A stretch of 8,095 bases of DNA from contig CAMORL010000070.1 of NCBI GenBank assembly GCA_946623765.1, positions 1 to 8,095 of the forward strand. Reading direction: 5' to 3'. Source of the stretch: an uncultured Clostridia bacterium (GTDB taxonomy: Bacteria > Bacillota_A > Clostridia > Christensenellales > CAG-138). Numbering within the stretch: position 1 is the first letter of the stretch; each line of letters opens with the position of its first letter. The notes under the pieces were generated by a model. It saw nothing but the letters and a program-made list of their open reading frames with translations, was not told where the DNA came from and made no database searches. The position numbers and the translations under genes are program-made. Positions 1 to 5,826 of the stretch are shown piece after piece.

Positions 1-19
1 ATAACAGACGAAAAGCACG

Positions 20-2185
20 ATGAAGGACAGCATCTTTGTAAAAACCGGATACGATCCCGAAACCGTCGTACAGGACGGCAACCGGTTTCTGCTGGCGAAC
101 GGGTACCTCGGCATTCGCGGAACGGTGGAAGAGGCGGACAGCTCTGCGTTGCCTGCGGTAAATCTTGCGGGGCTCTACGACCGGTATGAAAACCGTTGGC
201 GTGAACCCGTCAACGCGCCGATGGGACTTTTTGCAAAGCTGATTTTGAACGATCGCCCGATGGCGATCGGGGAGACCGAACCCGCATCGCATACCCTTTC
301 GATCGACTTTCGGCAAGGCGTCTTTTCACGGGAAACGGACTTCGGCGCCGTCGTGTTGTATTCCGAACGGATCGCGTCGCTGATGGCGCCGCATCTTCTG
401 GCGGCAAAGCTGTCGCTGCACTTTCGGGAGCGCGGAGAGGCCGTTCTTACCACCGGTATTTCAACCGATCTTTGGGATCTCAACGGTCCGCATCTAAACG
501 ATTACCGATATAGGACCGGGGAAACGCTTCTGTGCGAATCCGTCACAGGGGAACTGAGGATCCCTGTTGCGGTCGCGCAGACGGCATCCGCTGATTTTCC
601 TGCAGTAGAGACCTTTCGTGTGACAGACAAAGGCGTGTTCCGCGATCTGCGCTTTTCGGTAAGCGAGGGCGAAACGGTCACTGTTTCAATCTTCTCTGCC
701 GTTTATACGGGACAGGACGTCCCGTCGCCCGCCGAAAGCGCCGCTGCGCTTTGCAATCGGGCAAAAGCTTCCGGGTATTCTCTGTGTCTGCAGGCGCATA
801 CCGGGGCATGGGACGAGGTCTGGAAACGCTGCGGCGTCGATCTGGACGGAGACGCTTCCGCCGCGCTTGCGCTTACGGCAAGCCAGTATTATCTCAACAG
901 CATCGCTCCGCGTCACGCCGGCAATCTCTCCATTCCCGCGCGCGGACTTTCCGGTCAGACCTATAAAGGCGCCGTGTTCTGGGATTCGGAGATTTTCCTG
1001 TTCCCGATGTTCGTCTATACGCAGCCGGAAATCGCGGCGTCACTTCTGCGCTATCGGATCGAAACGCTTCCGGGCGCGCGGAAAAAGGCGCGGGAATACG
1101 GATATCGCGGCGCGTTCTATGCCTGGGAGAGCCAGGAAGGCGGCGCGGAGGGCTGCACGGACTTCAACGTCGTCGACGTGTTTACACACCGACCCGTCCG
1201 GACGTATTTTCGCGACAAACAGATCCATATCAGCGGCGATATCGCCTATGCGCTGTGGGAATACTGGCGCATCACGGGGGATCCGGCGCTCCTTCTGGAG
1301 GGCGGCGCGGAGGTCATTCTGGAATGCGCACGATTTTATCTCAGCCGCGCAAACCTGCATTTGGACAGTGACTTGATCGACTTTGCCGACGTGATCGGAC
1401 CGGATGAGTACCATGAGCGCGTGACAAACAACGCCTTTACGAATCGGATCATCCGGTATTGCTGGGAGAACGCGCTTCGCCTTCCGGAGATCTTTTCCGA
1501 AGAACCGGAACGGTTTTCGAAACTCCTCGACCGGCTCGACTATCACGCGGACTGGGCGCGTCTTAAAAATGCGGTCGAACGACTGAGCAGCCCGCGTGTA
1601 CGAAACGGCGTCACGGAGCAGTTTCAGGGGTATTTCGATCTTGAAGACGCTTCGCTGGAAACGGTGCGGACACGGCTCTGTGACCCTCGTGAATATTGGG
1701 GCGGCGATCACGGCGTCGCGGGGTCGACGCAGATCATCAAGCAGGCGGACGTGATCACGCTGATCGCGCTGTTTCCGGAGGATTTCACGGACGAGGCGGT
1801 CGCCGCAAACTGGGCATATTACGAGCCGCGCACGGAACACGGTTCCAGTCTCTCGGCGTGCATGTACGCGCTGACGGCATGCCGGATCGGGAGGCAGGAT
1901 CTTGCGTGGAAGCATTTTGTGAATACGGCGTCGATCGATCTGAACGGCGGCGGCAAGCAATGGGCCGGCGAGATCTACATCGGCGGAACGCATCCCGCGG
2001 CAAACGGCGGCGCGTGGATGATCGCGGCGCTCGGATTTGCAGGGCTTTCGGTGCGGGACGGGACGATCGTGCTCCGTCCGCATTTACCGAAGGAGATCAC
2101 AAAGCTGTGCTTCCCGATCGAACTGCGCGGCAGGCGCTTTCAAGTGACGGTGACACACGAAACACATTCGATAGAGGAAATCTAA
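20..2185 (+). CDS. GH65-family glycoside phosphorylase (kojibiose/maltose/nigerose phosphorylase-like)
   Basis: GH65 enzymes are cytoplasmic inverting phosphorylases that split an alpha-glucoside with phosphate into beta-glucose 1-phosphate and the acceptor sugar. The 721-residue protein has the family layout: an N-terminal beta-sandwich (about 1-260), a linker, an (alpha/alpha)6 barrel (about 285-670) and a short C-terminal beta-domain. Visible motifs are GLSGQTYKGAVFWDSE (309-324), DVIGPDEYHE (457-466) with Glu463 as the expected general acid, KQAD (574-577) and HGSSLS (607-612), the expected phosphate-binding loop. It lacks a signal peptide. The ATG is the first possible start because TAA lies in frame at 2-4; no strong ribosome binding site is visible. 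The C-terminus is slightly shorter than the usual ~750-770 residues. The adjacent pgmB gene supports beta-glucose 1-phosphate as product. Substrate is unknown: the stretches near 380-405 and 655-666 (GGTHPAANGGAW) differ from the kojibiose phosphorylases I recall. The family call is firm; specificity is open. Confidence 0.93.
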   Translation: MKDSIFVKTGYDPETVVQDGNRFLLANGYLGIRGTVEEADSSALPAVNLAGLYDRYENRWREPVNAPMGLFAKLILNDRPMAIGETEPASHTLSIDFRQGVFSRETDFGAVVLYSERIASLMAPHLLAAKLSLHFRERGEAVLTTGISTDLWDLNGPHLNDYRYRTGETLLCESVTGELRIPVAVAQTASADFPAVETFRVTDKGVFRDLRFSVSEGETVTVSIFSAVYTGQDVPSPAESAAALCNRAKASGYSLCLQAHTGAWDEVWKRCGVDLDGDASAALALTASQYYLNSIAPRHAGNLSIPARGLSGQTYKGAVFWDSEIFLFPMFVYTQPEIAASLLRYRIETLPGARKKAREYGYRGAFYAWESQEGGAEGCTDFNVVDVFTHRPVRTYFRDKQIHISGDIAYALWEYWRITGDPALLLEGGAEVILECARFYLSRANLHLDSDLIDFADVIGPDEYHERVTNNAFTNRIIRYCWENALRLPEIFSEEPERFSKLLDRLDYHADWARLKNAVERLSSPRVRNGVTEQFQGYFDLEDASLETVRTRLCDPREYWGGDHGVAGSTQIIKQADVITLIALFPEDFTDEAVAANWAYYEPRTEHGSSLSACMYALTACRIGRQDLAWKHFVNTASIDLNGGGKQWAGEIYIGGTHPAANGGAWMIAALGFAGLSVRDGTIVLRPHLPKEITKLCFPIELRGRRFQVTVTHETHSIEEI

Positions 2186-2220
2186 AAGCATCGCGGAAAA
2201 CCGCGATGCTTTTCTCTTTT
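2184..2220. terminator. Bidirectional rho-independent terminator between convergent genes
   Basis: A perfect 13-bp inverted repeat has arms AAAAGCATCGCGG at 2184-2196 and CCGCGATGCTTTT at 2201-2213, with an AAAA loop. The plus-strand transcript continues into CTCTTTT. On the minus strand the hairpin also ends in TTTT, followed by AGATTT. The left arm begins inside the TAA stop of the phosphorylase gene, and the pgmB stop lies 12 bases to the right, so one hairpin can end both transcripts. Confidence 0.9.
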
Positions 2221-2225
2221 ATGAT

Positions 2226-2858
2226 TCAGATCAGATTTAAAAGTTCTTCGATATGCGTGATCTTTGCGTCCGCCTTCTCATACGACGCTGCATCGCCGAT
2301 ACCGATGCTCATAAATCCGCCGGCGTTCGCCGCATCGATGCCGGCGACCGCATCCTCGACGACGGCGCACGCATCGGGGGCAAGCCCCAGAAAAGCCGCT
2401 CCCTTAACGAATACCTCCGGATCCGGTTTGGAGCGTGTAATATTCGTTCCGTCCGAAACCGCGTCAAAGTACTTCAGAAGGTCGGTCAGCCTCAGAATGA
2501 GTTTTGCGTTTTTGCTGGAACTGCCGACGGCGATCTTCCGTCCGCGCGCATGCAATTCCGTCAGCGTATCGCGAACCTCCTGCGTAACGACGTCCGGCGT
2601 CAGCGACTGGAGAAATGCAACATAGCGACCGTTCTTTCGCTCGGCGAGGGTCTGTTTTTCCTCCTCCGAAAGCGTCATATGACCGAGGCCTAAAATGATT
2701 TCGAGCGACGCCATGCGGGAGACGCCGCGCAGCAGATTGTTTTCCGTGCGTCCGAACGGAATGCCGAGCTCATCCGCGATCGATTTCCATGCCGCAAAGT
2801 GCATTTCATCGGTGGAGAGCAGTACGCCGTCCAGATCAAAAATGATCCCCTGTTTCAT
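2226..2858 (-). CDS. pgmB: Beta-phosphoglucomutase (HAD superfamily)
   Basis: PgmB converts beta-glucose 1-phosphate to glucose 6-phosphate in the cytoplasm, feeding phosphorylase product into glycolysis. The 210-residue protein is near the usual family length. It shows HAD motif I, FDLDGVLLSTD (7-17), with nucleophile Asp8 and acid/base Asp10. The family-specific His20 and VSRMASL (46-52, Arg48) follow, then motif II GSSSKN (112-117), motif III SKPDPEVF (143-150, Lys144) and motif IV EDAVAGI (168-174, Glu168-Asp169). These match Lactococcus lactis beta-PGM, often shifted by one residue. I chose the ATG at 2858, not the in-frame TTG at 2862-2864. AGAGGA sits 6 bases before the ATG and directly abuts the TTG, so only the ATG is well spaced. 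The gene starts 14 bases after the repressor stop, so the two are probably co-transcribed. Confidence 0.94.
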   Translation of the reverse strand: MKQGIIFDLDGVLLSTDEMHFAAWKSIADELGIPFGRTENNLLRGVSRMASLEIILGLGHMTLSEEEKQTLAERKNGRYVAFLQSLTPDVVTQEVRDTLTELHARGRKIAVGSSSKNAKLILRLTDLLKYFDAVSDGTNITRSKPDPEVFVKGAAFLGLAPDACAVVEDAVAGIDAANAGGFMSIGIGDAASYEKADAKITHIEELLNLI

Positions 2859-2872
2859 TCGCAATCCTCTGA

Positions 2873-3886
2873 TTATTTGAGATTACGAACGCTTTCCCTT
2901 TCTACGAGACTGACCGGAAGAATGATCGAATGCTCTGCCTGCGGTTCGTGGCGCAGCTCTTTCAGCAGCATATCCACAGCCAGGATGCCTTTTTGCCCTG
3001 CGTCCTGATGGATCGTCGTGAGATTCGGGTTGGTCAGCTGACACAGGTAGTTGTCATCGAAGCCGACAATGGATTTGTCACGCGGAACCAGCACGCCTTT
3101 TTCCCTAAGACCCGTCATGATGCCGGCGGCCAAGATGTCCGCAGAGGCAAAAATGCCGGTGATCTCAGGCTTTTCGGCAAGCAGATGCCCGAGTCGTTTG
3201 CCCTCTTCGACGAAGATCTCCTGCGTGAAGACCAGAGACGGATCGAACGGAACGCCGAATTCTTTCAGCGCCCGACGATAGCCGTTCAGCCGCTTTTCGA
3301 CGACCCCACCTTCACGGATCGAAGGAGACGCGAACGCTATGACGCGGTGTCCGTTTTCGAGCAGATGCTTTGTCGCAAGATACCCGCCCTTTTCGTCTTC
3401 GAGCCCGATGCAGTACACGTCCGGTGCGTTCACGTAGCTGTCGATCAGCACAAACGGAATGCCGAGGTTCTGAACACCCGTAAAGAACTCGTCTTCAAAG
3501 ATGCCGGTCAGGATCACGCCGGAAAGCTTCCAGCTCCGGCGCAGCGATTCGAGCGCCCGTGCGTCCTCCACCGAGCGGATCATCAGGAAGTATCCTTCTT
3601 CGCGCGTGCGGAACTCGATGCCGTCCACAAAGGTACCGAGGAACGGGTCGCTCATCGTGCTTCCGACGTTTTGCGGCGTCATATGCGTGATCACGCCGAT
3701 GATGTACGATTCGTCGTTAACCAGCGTGCGCGCCGTCATGCTCGGGACGTAGTGCTCACGGTCGATGATCGACCGGATCTTTTGCACCAGTTCCGGCGAA
3801 ACGCGGCTTGTGCGATTGTGTACGACATTCGAAACGGTTGTGATGCTGACGCCTGCTTCGGCAGCGATATCCTTCAAAGTGACCAT
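2873..3886 (-). CDS. LacI-family transcriptional repressor
   Basis: This is a sugar-responsive DNA-binding regulator. The 337-residue protein has the LacI N-terminal helix-turn-helix, MVTLKDIAAEAGVS followed by ITTVSNVVHN (1-24). A hinge with the expected leucine follows (about 48-57, ARTLVN, Leu55). The periplasmic-binding-protein-like effector and dimerisation domain spans about 60-337, with typical segments such as SGVILTG (122-128), IFASAD (245-250) and IVGFDDN (273-279). I place the start at the ATG at 3886: AGGGAG lies 8 bases upstream and the HTH begins at once, as is usual. An in-frame GTG at 3925 would add 13 residues not typical of the family. The family's hinge leucine inserts at a central CpG step, which fits the AACGTT-centred palindromes at 5613-5632 and 5785-5798. 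Target and inducer are inferred; pgmB follows in the same transcript. Confidence 0.95.
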   Translation of the reverse strand: MVTLKDIAAEAGVSITTVSNVVHNRTSRVSPELVQKIRSIIDREHYVPSMTARTLVNDESYIIGVITHMTPQNVGSTMSDPFLGTFVDGIEFRTREEGYFLMIRSVEDARALESLRRSWKLSGVILTGIFEDEFFTGVQNLGIPFVLIDSYVNAPDVYCIGLEDEKGGYLATKHLLENGHRVIAFASPSIREGGVVEKRLNGYRRALKEFGVPFDPSLVFTQEIFVEEGKRLGHLLAEKPEITGIFASADILAAGIMTGLREKGVLVPRDKSIVGFDDNYLCQLTNPNLTTIHQDAGQKGILAVDMLLKELRHEPQAEHSIILPVSLVERESVRNLK

Positions 3887-3917
3887 ACTGCTGACTCCCT
3901 TATCTCTCGGCAAAAAG

Positions 3918-3945
3918 ATTACCACTTTTTCGGGCTTCTTTTCAA
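3918..3945 (-). promoter_or_regulatory. Candidate promoter for the lacI-pgmB pair
   Basis: On the minus strand TTGAAA (3945-3940) is followed after 16 bases by GGTAAT (3923-3918), 5/6 and 4/6 matches to sigma-A boxes, about 30 bases ahead of the repressor ATG. A perfect TATAAT lies further upstream at 4005-4000 but has no recognisable -35 box at a usable distance and overlaps the tail of the neighbouring terminator. Either could be the real start region. The call is tentative. Confidence 0.35.
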
Positions 3946-4004
3946 GTGCTTTCGGAGAATTCTTCTGTCTTTTTCGTTCAAAAAGCGCTCGTTTTGTCGA
4001 TTAT

Positions 4005-4037
4005 AAAAGAAAAAGGGGGCGGCAAGAAGCCACCCCC
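4005..4037 (-). terminator. Rho-independent terminator of the lipoprotein gene
   Basis: Read on the minus strand, GGGGGTGGC (4037-4029) pairs with GCCGCCCCC (4023-4015) through one U-G wobble, around a TTCTT loop. It is followed by TTTTTCTTTT (4014-4005). This strong hairpin with a U-tract lies 18 bases after the stop codon and separates the lipoprotein transcript from lacI-pgmB downstream on the same strand. Confidence 0.92.
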
Positions 4038-4054
4038 CGCGTTGCTTCCGCTGA

Positions 4055-5554
4055 TTATTCGGTCACGAGCTCGGCGAGGTAATCCTTGATCGGAAGATCG
4101 CCGGGTTTGCCGGTCTCCGGCAGCGTCATGCCCGCAAGCACGTCTGCGGGATCGATCGGCGCAACCGGCTCCGCAAAGCCGATCTCATCGACCCAGATCA
4201 CGCAGGGCGCAAATGCGCGAAGGTGGAACGCGTTGGTCATGCCCGGGAAGCCGGATGCTTCGAGGTCGATCACGAGCGTCTGCCACTCGGTCGTAAGAAC
4301 GGGATGGCTGCCGTCGGCGAGAACCAGATCGGAGAAGCGCGCCGCATAGAACTTCGCGTCTTCCGGATGCCAGTCCATAATCAGCTTGGCTTCTTCACCG
4401 CCAACCTCACCTTTGATGCGGATGACGAGGTATTTGCAGTAGGAGATGCCTTCGAGCGCCCACATGTCGACGGCTTCGCCCCAGTTGCCCATCCAGTCGC
4501 CTGCATGCGCAAAGTATTCTTCTTCGGTTTCGTAATCTTCTGGATCATACTCTTTGGGACGGTAATCGAGCTTGATCGCGCCGTCTTCGTTCTTGCCGCG
4601 CAGGTTCGCCCAGTTGTCCCACCAGATGTTGACGCCGTTCGGACCGAGTTCCGGCTTGTTGTTCGGGTCACGATCGTCAAAGTTGTCCCAGAGGAACGCG
4701 ATCTCGACGGATGCTTCCGCATTGTCCGGAACACCAAGGTACTCTTTGATCGGCAGATCTGCCGGCTTGCCGGTCTCGGGAACCGTCATACCCGCGAGGA
4801 TCGTTTCTGCGCTGGTCGCATCGATCGGCGCGAGCGGCTCGGAGAACACGATCTCGTCGATCCAGATCACACAGGGTGCGAATGCACGGATGTGGAATGC
4901 GTTCGTCATGCCCGGGAAGCCGGATGCTTCGAGGTCGATGACCAGATCCTGCCATTCGGTGGTGATGACCGGATGGCTGCCGTCGGCAAGAACCAGATCG
5001 GAGAAGCGTGCCGCAAAGAATTTGCTGTCTTCTGGATGCCAGTCCATAATCAAAGAGGTTTCTTCACCGCCCGCTTCGCCCTTGATGCGAATGGTCAGGT
5101 ATTTGCACCAGGATATTCCGTCAAGCGCCCACATGTTGACGGCTTCGCCCCAGTTGCCCATCCAGTCGCCGGCTGCGGCAAAGTATTCTTCTTCGGTTTC
5201 GTAGTCTTCCGGATCGTATGCTTTGGGACGGTAGTCAAGCTTGATCGCGCCGTCTTCGTTCTTGGCGCGAAGGTTTGCCCAGTTGTCCCACCAGATGTTG
5301 ACGCCGTTCGGTCCGAGCTCGGGTTTGTTGTTCGGATCACGGTCGTCAAAGTTATCCCACAGGAAGGTCGACGGCGCTTCCGGAACTTCGGTCGCAACGG
5401 GTTCGGGCTCTGCAGGAGCTTCGGTCGGCTGCTCGACAGCGGGCGCCTCGGTGGGCGTCTCGACTGCGGGCTGCTCAGAGGGTGTCGTCTGTCCGCATGC
5501 AATCAATGCAAGAATCATGCAGACTGCAAGGGCGAATGCGAGTACTTTTTTCAT
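4055..5554 (-). CDS. Lipoprotein with two tandem, nearly identical carbohydrate-binding-like modules
   Basis: No named family is recognised with certainty. The 499-residue protein starts with a lipoprotein signal peptide (MKKVLAFALAVCMILALIAC), lipobox LIAC and lipidated Cys20. A Pro/Glu/Thr/Ala-rich linker (21-62) contains PTEAPA twice. Two modules follow, 64-273 and 287-493. Over residues 64-244 against 287-467 I count 19 differences, about 90% identity, plus one 3-residue indel after that. Each module is rich in Trp, Asp and Asn (FLWDNFDDRDPNN, WWDNWANLR) and ends in strands such as TTEW, LVIDLEASGF and CVIWIDEIVF. That ending resembles galactose-binding-like beta-sandwich modules (CBM11/CIA30 type). 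I infer surface glycan binding. It does not look like an ABC substrate-binding protein and shows no catalytic signature. GGAGG lies about 8 bases before the ATG. It is monocistronic, with its own promoter, operator and terminator. Confidence 0.85.
   Translation of the reverse strand: MKKVLAFALAVCMILALIACGQTTPSEQPAVETPTEAPAVEQPTEAPAEPEPVATEVPEAPSTFLWDNFDDRDPNNKPELGPNGVNIWWDNWANLRAKNEDGAIKLDYRPKAYDPEDYETEEEYFAAAGDWMGNWGEAVNMWALDGISWCKYLTIRIKGEAGGEETSLIMDWHPEDSKFFAARFSDLVLADGSHPVITTEWQDLVIDLEASGFPGMTNAFHIRAFAPCVIWIDEIVFSEPLAPIDATSAETILAGMTVPETGKPADLPIKEYLGVPDNAEASVEIAFLWDNFDDRDPNNKPELGPNGVNIWWDNWANLRGKNEDGAIKLDYRPKEYDPEDYETEEEYFAHAGDWMGNWGEAVDMWALEGISYCKYLVIRIKGEVGGEEAKLIMDWHPEDAKFYAARFSDLVLADGSHPVLTTEWQTLVIDLEASGFPGMTNAFHLRAFAPCVIWVDEIGFAEPVAPIDPADVLAGMTLPETGKPGDLPIKDYLAELVTE
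4076..4696 (-). repeat. Second copy of the duplicated module (residues 287-493)
   Basis: This is the C-terminal copy of a tandem intragenic duplication; its partner is at 4736-5365, with a 669-base offset at the 5' ends. In the identical 17-residue opening segment (FLWDNFDDRDPNNKPEL), 7 codons differ between copies and all changes are silent. The protein is therefore held constant while the DNA has drifted. Confidence 0.95.
4736..5365 (-). repeat. First copy of the duplicated module (residues 64-273)
   Basis: This is the N-terminal copy, paired with 4076-4696. It is three residues longer near its end (residues 246-252, before the shared LAGMT segment). The conserved tail (PETGKPADLPIKEYL) is also present in the second copy, so the duplicated unit includes both the module and its linker. 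Confidence 0.95.
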
Positions 5555-5612
5555 GCTTGACCTCCGTTAAATTCTGTCTTTTCGATGTTCTGGGAAAATG
5601 CCCGTTTTTCAA

Positions 5613-5632
5613 TAGGTTTAACGTTCAACCTA
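5613..5632. promoter_or_regulatory. LacI-family operator of the lipoprotein promoter
   Basis: A 20-bp palindrome with one mismatched pair has the core GGTTTAACGTTCAACC (5615-5630) and flanking TA pairs. It is centred on CG, as expected for LacI-family binding. On the minus strand it begins about three bases after the expected transcription start, where a bound repressor would block initiation. It shares GTTTAACGTT with the site at 5785-5798. Confidence 0.8.
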
Positions 5633-5641
5633 TCTGGGCTC

Positions 5642-5670
5642 ATTATAGCATCGCCCGATCCGCCTGTCAA
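5642..5670 (-). promoter_or_regulatory. Sigma-A promoter of the lipoprotein gene
   Basis: The minus strand reads TTGACA (5670-5665), 17 bases, then TATAAT (5647-5642). Both hexamers and the spacing match the consensus exactly. The expected start is near 5635, leaving a leader of about 80 bases that contains the operator and the ribosome binding site. Confidence 0.92.
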
Positions 5671-5743
5671 GCCTGCATTTGTGAGAAAAGCTCCAAAAGA
5701 TCAATTTTCATTCAAAAATGGTGAAAAAACATGCATTTGCCTA

Positions 5744-5773
5744 TTGCCTGAGGGCAACGGATCGTGATATAAT
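5744..5773 (+). promoter_or_regulatory. Sigma-A promoter of the beta-helix operon
   Basis: TTGCCT (5744-5749, 4/6 match) is followed after 18 bases by a consensus TATAAT (5768-5773). The expected start is near 5780. It is back to back with the lipoprotein promoter; the two -35 boxes are 73 bases apart. The AT-rich spacer contains TGCATTTG twice (5674-5681 and 5732-5739). Confidence 0.78.
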
Positions 5774-5784
5774 CCTTTTGTGAA

Positions 5785-5798
5785 GTTTAACGTTAAAC
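5785..5798. promoter_or_regulatory. LacI-family operator of the beta-helix operon
   Basis: GTTTAACGTTAAAC is a perfect 14-bp palindrome centred on CG, lying about +5 to +18 relative to the expected start. It matches the operator at 5613-5632 in sequence and placement, so one LacI-type repressor probably controls both arms. The repressor at 2873-3886 is the obvious candidate, though a regulator outside the window cannot be excluded. Confidence 0.82.
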
Positions 5799-5826
5799 CT
5801 TCCACGGTTCAGAAAGGAGTATTTTC

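Noticed and set aside
1040..2083. 347-codon open frame on the minus strand
   Set aside because: It lies wholly inside the phosphorylase gene, is Arg/Pro/Asp-rich without domain signals, and is a shadow of GC-rich coding sequence.
4000..4005. Perfect TATAAT on the minus strand as the lacI promoter
   Set aside because: It lacks a -35 match at 15-19 bases and an extended -10 TG, and it overlaps the tail of the terminator. It is kept only as an alternative.
2930..4006. 358-codon plus-strand frame over the lacI region
   Set aside because: It is antisense to an unambiguous LacI-family gene and has no recognisable domain; it runs across the lacI upstream region.
4076..5365. Repeat region as a mobile element or CRISPR
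   Set aside because: The two copies are in-frame protein modules within one gene; there are no terminal repeats, spacers or transposase.
4055..5554. ABC-transporter sugar-binding lipoprotein
   Set aside because: The signal peptide and locus suggest it, but the mature protein is a duplicated beta-sandwich-like module without the two-lobe binding-protein pattern, and no permease genes adjoin it.
4223..5560. 445-codon plus-strand frame
   Set aside because: It is antisense to the lipoprotein gene. Its apparent internal repeat merely mirrors the duplicated module.
5744..5757. TTGCC-TGAG-GGCAA inverted repeat near the beta-helix promoter
   Set aside because: Five-base arms overlapping the -35 box are too short to call an operator and do not match the two clear sites.
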